Assembly (NCBI RefSeq): GCF_037042905.1
Contig: NC_087261.1
Span: 18,970,917-19,034,916, forward strand
DNA: 64,000 nt
DNA from: Lytechinus pictus
Taxonomy: Eukaryota; Echinodermata; Echinoidea; Temnopleuroida; Toxopneustidae
Direction: 5' to 3'
Position 1 is the first letter of the stretch. Each line of letters starts with the position of its first letter. This document shows positions 13,501 to 27,500 of the stretch, one piece after another. The translations under genes and the position numbers were made by a program. The notes below the pieces were generated by a model. The model was not told where the DNA came from. It was given only the letters and a program-made list of their open reading frames with translations, and searched no databases.

Positions 13501-16500
13501 AATACATCCACATAAACACATTACCTTTGTTTATTATTATCCTTCTTTGTAGATATATCTTATGGATGAGTAATGTTCATTGCAACCACCAACTGGAGCG
13601 TCGTGGCCCAGTGGATTAGTCTCCGGACTTTGAAACAGAGGGTTGTGGGTTCAAATCCCAGCCATGGCGTAATTTCTTTCAGCAAGGAATTCATCCACAG
13701 TGTGCTGCACTCGACCCAGGTGACGTAAATGGGTACCGGCAGGAAGTAATTCCTCAAGAAGCTGTGTGCACCTGAATAGGTAGCCTAGCTTAGCCGGGTA
13801 ATAATGATATAGCAGGGCCCGCTGGGAGGACAGTTTTCGGAACTGAAGTGGCTACCCTGGGGAAATATACCGTTATTATTATTATTATTACAACAACAAG
13901 AAAACATTAAATCAACAAATACATGATGTATACATGATCAATGGACATGGTGGTTCAGAGGTAGAGCGCCCGTCTCATTATGGACGGGAGGTCGTGGGTT
14001 CGATCCCCGGCCAAGTCATACCAAACACTTTAAAGATGGGACCTTAATTCTGTCTTCTTGTCTTGCGCTCGACATATGAGAATGGAGAAGGGTAATAATA
14101 ACATATTATGTTATGCAGGACCCGCTGGAAGAACAGCTTACAGCTGAGAGTGGCTACCATGGGTAAATAAGAGTTGTTGATATTATTATCATTCTTGTTA
14201 TTATCATTGTTTTTATTACTATTATTATCATTGTTATTATTATTATAATTATTTTCATCATCATCATCATTATTATTATTATCATTGTTATTATTATTAT
14301 TATCATCATTACTATTATTATTATTACTATTATTGTTATTATTATTATTATTATAAACAAAAATGTACAAGTATCTGAAAAGTTTCAGTTCAGAACTGTG
14401 ATTAGTTCCTTTAACTACTACAGCGCAATCTGGCAAAAGCAACAATACATTTGTAAAAATCATAAGACATTTCTACTGAAAACGAAGCTAATTGAATTAG
14501 TGCCAGATATAGAACAAATTGAGCCAAGCGGATAAGGGCACAGACTGGATAGATGCGTCGAAACCAGTGTGTCGTATCCTCACAAGAAATATTTCTTAAT
14601 CTCCACGAATTACCAGGGAAATTACGTGCCTCAGATAGATTGCCTGTTTGAAATTAAGTCACGAAACATCTTTGTATTTCGAATAGCATTCAATGAAAAT
14701 ACTATTTATTGAATAATTTTGAAAAGCTAGAAACGGAGTGCGTCACTTCATGATGCCATGGATAATTTCTTAGCAAAATGACTACATACTGCCATTTTAA
14801 TTGTCAACCATTTCTTTATGACATTTTCGCCTTCATGAATGCATTAAAATTTGTATCTCTGTTGAATTTTCAAAATACTTTATCTAAATCTTTCTCATGT
14901 AGAGTCTGAAGCACCTTACCAAAGTGGATCTGGTACTTTGTGCATTACACCGTCATTGCTGTAATTATCAATGTGCCCCAAAGCCACCCCCCCACCACGT
15001 TCTGAATGCGAGTGATTAATATTGAGATCTATCTCATTTACAACTGACAAAGGGTCACCGGTCTTGTGTCATGGTCCTGGGAAGCGGGGATGACGTTTTT
15101 TGGGGTGACGCGTGTGTTATTTTCCATAGGTAGCACCCCATGCAAATCTGGTAGGTATGATAAATGGCACAAATGTAACCAAAATGAACTCCATATTGTA
15201 GTAAAAACCCTTTTTTGGCCTGTCAAATTTTACAGGACCGAAACGACCTTCATTTTGTAGTGACCTCTTTTTTTCTCGTCAAATTAACTTCGGCACCCCC
15301 TGTAAACAAAATCGTTCTTAGGGCCCAGGCTAACTTACGTTTAACTTACGAACATATTTGTAAGGCACCCCTGGCCATAAGACTCACAATTGATGGACGT
15401 TCAGACAGCTATGCTGACTAATAAATATACCCGGGTATAGTGGCTCAGTGGTAGAGCGTCCGCCTCAAAGACGATCCCCGGCCGAGTCATACCAAAGAAC
15501 AATATACATGGGATCTCCGACCTCGTTGCTCGGCGCTCAGCATTTGGATTGGAGAATGGAGAAGGGTAATAATAACATATTATGTTATGCAGCGCTCGCT
15601 GATAGAGCAGTTTTACTACCCTGGGTAAATATTGATTCAAACTTCATGATATCAATAGTTCAATTCTTGATATCAAGTTATTGTAGTCTTAAAATCAATA
15701 ATTCATGTATAGAAAATCATTTTGCGTTGGTAACAATAAAAAAACTGCCTTGACATATACACGATATATACGTCAACATACATCGGTATATACTCTGCTT
15801 AAAACGTTCACGTGTGACAGCCACCCTTTAACATAATGTTTGAAATCATAATCATTAAGCCTCATCAGTTCAAATATGGTGACAAGCCAACCGAAGCCTG
15901 GATTTTCTTGGGCGAGGCACACTAAATGTCCAAGAGCCCTGGACGTAATCGTGTCTCTAGTTTTTTTTTTTTTTTTTACATAAATGACTGAGTTCTAGCA
16001 CACTCATTTCGGATAGACATAAGCGATAGTTTTCCTGAACCTTAAAACCTATTCATTTACACTTTCATTAAAATTCATTTCATCATGTTAAATACATGAA
16101 CAAATTAAAACAGACAAAGAACATATGACCTCCACAGTTTTGTAACATACGGCAACACCCATGCTTAACTCAGTTGACGCTGTCACTGCATGGGGGACTG
16201 AATATTTACATTAATTCATGATCTGTGTGAGAGTTACACGTTGGGCCCATAGCTTATTGTTCTTATTTTACATATAGGAAATTATATAATAATGAAATGT
16301 TTTATTAACACCCCAGGGTAGCCAGTTCATTAATACAACTGGGGGGCGTTTCATGAAAGGACTTGTCGGACGTTTTATCCGACAAGTCCCATTTTATCCG
16401 ACAGTTACCATAGTAACAGTACCTCTCAGCCAATCAACATCAGAGAAAGATGTCAGATCTGACAACTTGTCGGATGAAAATGTTGATGAAACACTCCCCT

Positions 16501-19500
16501 GATCTAACCTCCATCCTGAGTGATGGCTGCTATTGTTTCAAGCAGTTTTCTGCTTATTGTAGCGAGCCCCTGTATTTTTACCCGACTTTCTATTTTACAT
16601 GCTTTACTTATAATACAATTTTCAGTCTTATACATTATGATTTATCTTTTCGAATGTCACACAAAAAATGTATTAATTAATTATATCATTGCACTCGTAT
16701 GAAGTTGTTAATTTGTTATTGATTTATGAATAAAAAACAGACACTCCTGTTAAAAAAAATAAATAAAGCGGGTCATGCATAACAAAACGTAATTATTTTC
16801 TCTAACATCTGAATATTATTCTCTTCATCTCTCCCCTCCCCCCCCCCCCCCCCCTCTTCTTGCCCCATCCCGATCCACCAAATCGTTGAGCAGTAGCACA
16901 ATGACCACAAAGTTTTGAGGGGCAGACATTGCTTCTAGAGCCAAATTATTAAAGGCTGCAAGCGAGCGAAGCAAACGAGCAAAAAATTACTTTTTATTAC
17001 CGAAATCTATTTTTGATAGATTTTTTAATAATATTCAGAAAATAATATAATATTTCACGACTTTTTTCGATTTCTCCCTTTTTTTCTTGGTCGTGAAAAT
17101 TCTGGAGGGTCCATGCCCCAACCTCCCGTCTGTACGTCAGTGATATAAGGTACGGTGAATAAGAAAATCATTTTATTCCATCAATAATCAAACTATCATG
17201 CTTATTTTCATCTGAAATTTTGTCCGTTGAGTAATTTATTTTTTCACTTAATATGCTTATTCCACTCCATTAGTAGTCTTTTTATGCTTGGAGGTATCAA
17301 AAGTAAACAATGTTTGAGCCAGAAAATATTGTAGCACCAAATTCAATCGCATAGATGATTAACAATAAAGATTATGTGTAATGATTTCGTAAAAATTCAT
17401 AACTTCGTGTATCCAGGCACATTATACCACTAATACCTTCACGATATGTGATAGAGATGTGATATAAATATATGTATAGGCCTAAAGGATAGGAAGAGAA
17501 TTATCCCGAAGACAGAGACTGAGAACTGATGAAGGCCGAATAGATTTGTTAGTGGTGAGGAAGATAGTAGCATGGGTAGTCTTGAAGATAAATGTAATTA
17601 TAGATATAGAGAAGTGGTGATCAGGAGAAGGTGCATGGGGTGAATGGGGGGGGGGGGGTTGAGGGCGTTACGGTGAAAGGAACAAATGGGGAGAGCTGGG
17701 AGAGACTCGGAGTGTGGGCGGAGGGGGCAAGGAGGGAGAGAGAGGGGGGGTGTAAGAGAGAGAGATTAACATGAGGAAGAGAGACAGACAGTCAGAGGGG
17801 GAGAGAGAGAGAGGGGGTGTGAGAGGGGGTGAGAGGCCGACCATGGACTTATCCATGGAGAGACGAGACGGTGAGTGAGAGGAGAGAGAGGAAATCAGAA
17901 GTTACTATCACTGCAAAAACGCCGATGTTAATTTAACACCAGCCTGTCATCTATATCGGTCCACACCAGAGAAGTGTTGAAACAACACGAATCAAACCGA
18001 TATTGACTTAACAGTAATTGGTGTTGCTTTAATGCCAAATTGGTGTTAGCCTAACGCCAAACCGGTGTTGTTTCAACACCTAGCTCTCTGGTGTGGACCG
18101 ATATAGATAACAGGCTGGTGTTAAATTAACACCGGTGTTTTTGCAGTGCAAATTGCTGTGGATTACACGGTGACACGACACTTGTTCCTGTCTTCAGAGG
18201 GTATATGGTTAGACCTAGGATTGTAATAGAGTTTTTGGTTCAGAATAATGCAAATATACACTGTAAAAACGCTGTTTAAAATTTTAAGCACGTGGTTTAA
18301 GCCCGTTACTCTGATTTGCGCTCTCCGCTCTCTCTTCATCTCAGTATCTCTCTGTAATTATGTAGATTATGTTTCGGCGCATGTTTGTTTAATGAAATTG
18401 TGCAATTTTACATACAGGGGCCGCGGAACGGTTTTGAAATTGGGGGGGGGGGGGGGGCTGAATCACCCAGTTCCCCCCCCCCCCCTTCCTTCCGTTTCCG
18501 CGCCCCCTGCCATATACATGCATAAATAAAGACAAAGCAAATAATAAACAAACAAGAAGGCGATTCGGTTTATGAAGACGGAAGGATGGAGAGAGACATA
18601 CAGACTGCGGAAGACAGAAAGAGAGAAAAAGAACAAAATATAGGCAAGAAAGAAAGGGCAAGTTTTCAGTTAAAAAAAAGTACGGAAGAGAAAGATAGTA
18701 ACCTTTGGAGATGTGAACGCCCTGTTGAGAGATACGACACACTTTTCATCGTCCGCGGTCTGATACGGATAGATACCAGATGTGAGAATAGCCATTCAAC
18801 CAATCAACGCATCCCTTGTTACTCGTCATGGAAGATCTGACCTATCACACAAGGTCCCCGGAGAAACACAACGATCGGGAAGAGGAAACGCCGTGGGAGG
18901 AGTTGGCAAAAGTTCCAACTCTGATCACACTTTACAAACCCTTCACTCGAGGAAAGTGCTCTATGATGGCTTGAATACACCAAGTACTTGTGCTAGTATT
19001 GTGTGAAGACCTTTGATCAAAGTATTCAATGCAGTTCCGAACACATCTTAATTAGACATATCTTATGACATAATAAGGAGGTCAGCCATTTCATTCAATG
19101 AATAAAAATGTCTAGTCTATCATTTCCTACCGCCGAAGCCAGCTCCCGTCCGATCAAAGTTATTACTCTATTTCAATGACATAATTGTTGGTCTGTTTCG
19201 AGACGGTTTCTTTGGTGTGCAATGTTTTATTCGAGGTCAATGACCATGATGAATTGGGTGAATTCAATCACCCACGCGACTCACACGATCATAATTATAC
19301 ATTGCGAAATATGAGCAGTAAACCCCTCCATTTAAAGGACAAGTCCACCCCAACAAAAAAATAATTTGAATAAAAAGAGAAAAATCCGACAAGCATAACA
19401 TTGAAAATTTCATCAAAATCGGATGTAAAATAAGAAAGTTATGACATTTTGAAGTGTCGCTTTAATTTCACAAAACAGTTATATTCACATCCCGGTCGTT

Positions 19501-21563
19501 ATGCAAATGAGGGAACTGATGACATTACTCACTCACTCACTATTTCTTTTGTATTTTATCATATGAAATATTCTAATTTTCTCCTCATTGTCAAGTGAAA
19601 CAACGATTAATGCCTCCCTGAGCATGTGGAATAAGCATTGTTTAATACTATATGGTTCAGTCAAGTTGGTCCTTATTATCAAATCTGTAAAAAATGAAAT
19701 ATTGCATAATAATAAAATTAAAAAAAAAGAACTTAGTGGGTGAGGGACATCATCGACTGTCTCATTTGCGTGCCACTGAATTGAAATGTGCATATCACTG
19801 TTTTGTGAAAAATAAGCTAAACTTTAAAATGTCATAACTTTCTTATTTTTGCATCCGATTTTGATGAAATTTCAATGTTATGCTAGTTTGATTTTTCTCC
19901 ATCTATTCAAATTAACATTTTTCTGGGGTGGACTTGACCTTTAACAAGATGAAGATCTGAGTGAAAATGACACTGCACGCACTATCAATGACTATGAGAC
20001 GGATAACAATGGCACCGCAGGACTGGAAGCCTGACGGCTGGGATCTACAGCACTCTTCCAGAATCAGATAGGTAAAGGTAAAATATGAACAATGCATTTT
20101 CAAATTAAAATAGTGGAGGCCAGGGCAACATTACCCCCCCCCCCCCCTTTCCAGGCAGCCTCTCCCACCAATCCATGTCCCTGTTTGGAAGCAATTCATA
20201 AACGATGTTTCTTCGATCAGTCATCGTGCACTTTGTTTTGATTCACCGGAAAAGTCAAATTTTCACCTCTTGGGAAAACTTCTTTCCCTAGATTTCAAAA
20301 CATATTGAAAAGGACGTACAGTTCTCATATATTGTCTTAAATTTTTGAAACGGCGATTGTGTGCACTGTCAAACTACTTTGGTAGTCAGATGAGCGCAAA
20401 CTGATATGAAGAGTTTAGTTGCAAAAGGGGGTTAGGTCCACTTTGGACCATTCCGAGAAAAATCATGTTTTTTATTTTCACTTATTGCAATATTCTTATG
20501 AGAAACTAAATTGTCATGATGTACTACCCTATCATGTGAACATAAAGTTGGGTATAAAAGAAATCTACCTGTCTTCAATTTTTTACATATATTAAAAAAA
20601 AAACACCATTGTGGACTTAACCCCTTTTGCAAGTAAACTGAAATGAATCCAATCTCTTTCGATTAAAAACAAAGATTTTTCTTTGCCACTTTCATTCACG
20701 TTTTCATTTGAATTTCAAATTGTCTTTGGTATCATCAGAGTGACTGAAAATTTAGAGGTTTAGAGACAGAAAACAATAAAATTTATGAAAAATGGACCTA
20801 ACCCCTTTTGACAAATGAGTTCTTCAGAAGAGTTTAGTTGCAAAAGGGATTAGGTTCACTCCAAGAAAAGCATTTTTTCAATTCTCCCATATTGCAATAT
20901 TCTTATGCGAAACTGAATTTTCATGATGCCCTACCATGAGAACATAAAATTGGGTATAAATGAAATCTACCTGTCTTCATATTTTTTATGATATTCTTTT
21001 CCAAAAAAAATCTGTGTGGACCTAACCCCTGTTGCAACTACACTGAAATGGACCTAACCCCTTTTGAAAAAAAAAAAGATTTTTCTTTGCCATTTTAGTT
21101 AACTTTTTAATAGGAATTTCAAATTTTCTTTGGTATCATCATATAGAGCTACTAAAAATATATACATTAAGACATAAAAATCAAATTTGATGAAAAATGG
21201 ACCTAACCCCTTTTGCAAGTGAGCTCTTCATATGTCTATTCATTTCTCTATTCTAGTCACAAATAACTTATTGGAGACGATAAAATAGCCAATAAATTAT
21301 GACTAAAATAACATTTACGCCCAGCTGATAGACCCTTTTATCTGCAGTGATATCCCTATTATGTAACATTATCGTTCCAACTGCATTAAAAAAAATATAT
21401 ATGAATTAAACTCTCTTGTTTAAAATTCAAACCCTTGTTTAAACTCTTAAACAAGTTCATATACAGAAGTACAGCGTTATATATAAAAAAAAATAAACAG
21501 CGTTTTTCCTTTGTAAACATATGTCATTGTATACCCCAACACACCCCCCCCCCCCAGGTCATG

Positions 21564-21595
<32 letters not shown>

Positions 21596-24500
21596 GGGGG
21601 TGGATAAAGGGGTTCCCCCCCCCCCCGTATAAGTGCTACTAAATGGATAAAACCTTATGAGCTAAGACATTGGGAAGAAATGGCTTAAACACTAGGTTAT
21701 TATATATACTCTTAATCATAAATATATGAATCATGTTCACCCAAACTTCTCATTTTACGACACTACAGACTATTTCTTTAGAAAAGTCTCGTCGTCATAC
21801 TAAGTGCAAACAAATATCTTCTTTTTTTATATATAAGACCAAGTCATTTCTTGCCGATAAATTCCTTGATCCGTCGTTGTGAACAACAGCCACCTTTGGT
21901 TACTTGACATCTTGCATGTGCGGTCTCCGCAAGTAATTAGACTATAGATTCAATCGTTCCGGAGGAAAATACATCTTCCTGACACTTACAGGTATGCCTC
22001 ATCCCAAAGAAGTGCATGACAGCTCTTTAGACATCGTCAGCACGTACTCAAGAATCCCGAAATTTTGAAGTAGACCAAATTCAGAAAATGTCTCATCGAA
22101 AAGCCCAAAGGTGTTATCGGCACGTATAGTTGATGTTAAAGGGGGATTCAACCAAGATCCAAAGTGGGATTTTTTTTATGTATTAGTGAAATAATTCAGA
22201 GTTGTTCTTTAGACGAAAAAGCAAATTCAGACAAACAGATCCGACAAACACACTAAGAAAGCTAGGATTGTTAAAAGTAAAAAATGATGACTATAATTAC
22301 CGAATTATATAGCAGCATATATAGAGACTTCAAATTGGCCAATTGGTGATGTCATAATGTATGGTAGGGACCATTGGTCCATTTACTCCAATATCCAATA
22401 CACATAATGGAATTTTTTTTCAACTTAAAAATGACATTTTACTTTAATGAGGATATGCTATCAGAGTGGTAGTTTTATCACTGCCCCATGAGAAAACCCA
22501 CGGCGAGAAAATTGTCCTGTACTCCCCCCCCCTCTCCCCCTGCGGCGTACCTGTAAAAACATTATGCAAGGAAGCTAAGGGATGAGTGGCGTAGCGGCGA
22601 TCGGGGGGGGGGGTGGGCGGGCGTGGGGACAAGCCCCCTACCTCTTGAATTTCTTACAACAGCCTGTAAAGGGGAGAGGGTCGCCTCACCCCGGCCCACA
22701 GCATGCTTAAACACACAACTGAAGGGACATAGAATCTCACGAAATCGCAGCTTATGGTGAGTGATTACATAATCACATGATTACATTAATTATTAATGTT
22801 TACATCCTCAGATCGTCATAATTACATTTGCAGCCCCTGGTACTGGTTAGCCATCTGGATGGAATTGTTTGATTAAAACATAAGCAGAATAAACAGCCAG
22901 GTCTAACATGGCTTGTCTAAAAATGATTCAGTAATTACAATCTAGAAAATGATGCATATCCACCTGTTGCCCCGTGTTGAAAAAAACAACATTAAAAAAC
23001 AAACACGCGCATGATCAGTACGTACTGATTTGTAGTTCCTCAACACTTTTTGTAGGTTTTATAATATTCAGATATTATAACAGAATCGTTTACTTATATG
23101 ATTGACAGAACCAATTACACAGCAAGGAATTAAAAAAGATAAAGGCACATCGTTGCCTTCTACAAAGCACAAACATATAATCCAAGTGGAGAATGCCACT
23201 AGAAACATACTTTCTTTAAAAAGGAGGGAAATCGTCTAAAATCAATGTTAGACAAAACGAATTTAGATTAAAATAATGTTCTATGAAATTTGCAACATTT
23301 ACTTGTTGTGAGTGACTGAACATTGCCGAAAAATGTGTGACAAAACTGTCAATATTAATATAGAGTTATATCTAATTTCGTTCTCACCTTGAGTTATTTA
23401 TCCACTCTTTAACTCTTGATTGCTTTATATCTACTGCTCAAAGATTGAAGATTTCCCTCCGTTTTATTTTTATTTTTTTCATTTGGTGATGGTGACTTCA
23501 TCTCGAGATACTGGATTGATGATGCACATTGTTAATTTAGAGAAGAAAAGCGATTGGCTGATGTCATGGACAATTAATAAATATTCTTTGTCACATACAT
23601 TACATATACTTCTATACCTCCTTACTTATTTACTTTCTTAAAGTTATAGATATAGGAGCATCGTTCCGGATGATGGGGCGGGGCAAAATTGAAAAAAAGT
23701 GTCATAAATAAAAGCGCACCGAAAGATTTATACCACTATCGATACTTTTATAGTGCTTTCCAATGCTTTTTAAACATAATGCATGGCGCATTGTTATTTT
23801 TTCAAGTTGTACAAATATTGGGGGCAAATCAACATGTTTGCCCCTAAAATATTTTCAAATAGATACAATATACGAAAATAACTAACAGAGTCCGTTTTAA
23901 ACATAACACAGAAAATAATGTTTGTCATGGGGAGGGAGGCAAAAATAAGATTAACATTCTATGCGGCCACCTGCCCCCATGAAGTAAGAACAGTTAATTT
24001 AGTTATGGGTTGTCATTTTCCATCATCATGCAGCTATCAGTAGACTACTTTGTTACTGGGATTCTTTTCTACTTAAAGGGATGGTCCGGGTTGAGGATAT
24101 TTATATCTCATAAATAGAGTAAAATTCACAGAGCACAATGCTGAAAATTTGATCAAAACTGGATAACAAATAACGAAATTATTGAATTTTGAAAATTTGC
24201 ATTATGCCGGTGAAACAGTTCTAGGCATGTCTTCATGAATATCCATTAGGTGGGCTGATGATCAGATGTCATATCCCCACTTGTTCTTTTGTATTTTACT
24301 ATATGATATTATGTTTATTCAGAAATTTACTACGACTGGATTGACAACTGATATTTAAGTGCATTAGTTATTTCTTGCTGCAACTTATTTAATCACAATG
24401 GAGACACATCATTTACACATTTATTAAAAAAGAAACAATTACGACTTAATGTAATAACATAAGAAAAAAAGGAAAGTGGGTCTGTGACATCATCAGCGCA

Positions 24501-27500
24501 CCTAATGGATATTCATGAAGACGTGTCTAGAACTGTTTCACCAGAATAATGCACATCTTTAAAATTAAATAACTTCATTATTTGTTATCCGATTTTGATG
24601 AAATTTCCAGCATTTTGCTTTGTGATTTTTACTCTTATTTATTTATTTACATATGAATATCTTCAGCCCGGCGTATCCCTTTAATTATATTAGTCTATTC
24701 ACTCACTTACCATGTTTACTGTCTTCAAACGTTCATCTCATATTCATTAACTTGCTTTACTAACTTAGTTATGCAAAAGTTTATTACTCTTTTTTAAGTT
24801 CGGGTAAAAATGTTTGCCATGCATTTCTATGAATACAATAAAAACTTCACTAAGATGAAAGTAAATCGTATTTTTCCTTCGTTATTAATCATAAATCCAA
24901 ACATGATGTCTTTCATTGATTTTTTAAAATCAAGCTTGAACCATGACAAATGCTAACAATAAAAACGCCTCGCTTTACTTTTTGTCAGCATCATGACTGT
25001 GCTGAGATTGGGGATGACTTTAGAGTTCCTCGTCGCACCAAAATAGACTGGGTTAAGTAGGATTAAATACTCATCCTGTTCAGCAGACATTAATCATTTC
25101 TTGGGTATTTCACCAACAAGCAGAGCTTTGAAGCTCCTTGTAATTGGTTTCAAGGAATGAAAGCATAAAACTAAACACAGACTGCACTATCCTGACGCTT
25201 TGATATGTCGGGTAACCAGACTTGAAAACAAAGGGCACATGAAAGTTTCAACTTGCATGTATACACGTAATTTGCGATGAGGAATACTGAAAGTCCAAGA
25301 CACTCGTTCTGATGCTTTTAAGGGGTACTCTAAGCTGAAAATAGTATGATTCGTACAGATAAAGTAAATCACACAACAATGAAAATGACATCGTCAGAAA
25401 TAAATTACAATGATGACATGTTAAAGGTTTGCATTATTTCAGTGAAACAGTTCTATGCCATTGTATGCACGATAGAGTAAGGACAAAATCAATAATTTAA
25501 GAAATTATTAATCTCTGTCTCGCTTACTTCGCCTTTTGTCAGCTTAACCTGAATAGTGCACCTTATCTAAAATCTCGGCCCTTTCAAAAAAATTTTGTCT
25601 TATAAATGATAACTCCACTATTTAGACCCCCTCGCAGTATGCCGCGGAGTTGGGAACAGTGAGTTGGCTCACCTCCCCCGTCCACGAGCTTTTTTTAATT
25701 ATTATTATTACACTGTAAAAACGCTCTTTAGATTTTAAGCACGTTGTTTAAGCCCGTCACTCTAACAACTATATTGTTTAAACTTTTAAACAACTGTTTA
25801 AGCTTTTTAACCAAGTTGTTAAAAAAGTTTAAACAATTACAAAAAAAGTTTATACAACTTGTTAGAGTGACGGGCTTAGACCAGGGAAGTGTTATAGATG
25901 CTATATTTTTTTACTGTGTAGAATTAGAACTGTAAGCACTGGCGTATAGGATTTTCCAGTATTTTCGTCAGGGGGGCAAAAAGGTCTTTCAAGCTCGTCA
26001 GGGGGGCAGGGATACATGCATGGGTGGTGGCTCGTCAGGGGGGGGGGAAGACTGCCCCTCTGCCCCCCGCCCCCCCCCCCCGTAGGTACGCCAGTGACTG
26101 TAAGGGGTTGTACCCTCGATTGAATTTTTTTTTATTTTATTGAATTATTCCCCCCCCCCCTGCGATTCACCATAGATATATAGGTAGCTGTCATTTTAAT
26201 GAATATTAATTAGATCAAACGACGGAAATCTCAAACGCCTGCATGTTCAAGATGAAAACAACAGAACCGCCACCTAATTTCCACCAATTAATCAGGTATA
26301 AGACGATCTTACGTCAGAAGAGTGGCAACAATTAGGAATCCACAAGGACCATCAATTACACTTTACCAATAATCTCTAACATCCTAACAACATAGGATGG
26401 GGCTGCCTTCAAAGGTCAAGTCCACCTCAGAGAAATGTTGATTCAAATCAACAGAGAAAAATCAGACAAGCATAATGCTGAAAATTCCATCAAAATCGGA
26501 TGTAAAATAAGAAAGTTATGACATTTTAAAGTTTCGCTTATATTCACAAAATAGTTATATGCACAATAATTTAGTCACATGCAAAGAGATAATCGATGAT
26601 GTCCCTCACTCACTATTTCTTTTGATTTTTATTGTTTGAATTATACAATATTTCAATTTTTACAGATTTGACAATAAGGACCAACTTGATTGAACCATAT
26701 AATGTTAAACAATGGTAATTCCACATGTTCAAGGAGAATAAAGCTTTGTTTCACAGGACAATAGGAGAAAAATGAGAATATTTCACATTTCATATAACAA
26801 AATACAAAAGAAAAAGTGAGTGAGTGATGTCATCGGTTCCCTCATTTGCATACCGACCGGAATGTGCATATAACTATTATTAAGCGAAACTTAACAATGT
26901 CATAACTTTCTTATTTTAAATCCGATTTTAATGAAGTTTTCAGTGTTATGCTCGTTGGATTTTTTTAATTCATAATTATTAGCTTTTTGTTGGGGTGGAC
27001 TTGTACTTTAAAATAGCAAATAGAAACCCTGTATTGCTTTATATGCTGGACAAACGCCAGAATAATAATTCTCCTTGCACAAGACATCGATGTCTTCGGA
27101 AGAAGAAGTGGCACAAATTGGCACCGCTTCTTTATAATGGTCAGCCCAAGGACGCGCATCAATGGACTTCTACAATCTCAGTGCCGATTACTGTATCATG
27201 ATTAAAATCATTGTTTCAAAAAGTCACTGCTTCATTCAACAACTTGACTCGTCTCAATGTAGTGAGAAACAATGAATCGTTCAAGGGCTCGTTGCAGAAA
27301 GAGATGGAATCAAACGTGAATTGTTTTTCAGCCAATCAAGACCGCGACCATCTGTTGAGTTACGTTCAAACGAAATTCTTCCTGCAGAGGGTCCCAAAGC
27401 AATCACAGGATGTACCATAAATGTGATTTTCAAAACTTTCAAAATCGTTCAAACAGCTTTCATAAGAAAGCGTAAAAAATGATATGTTTAGCACCTTTGA

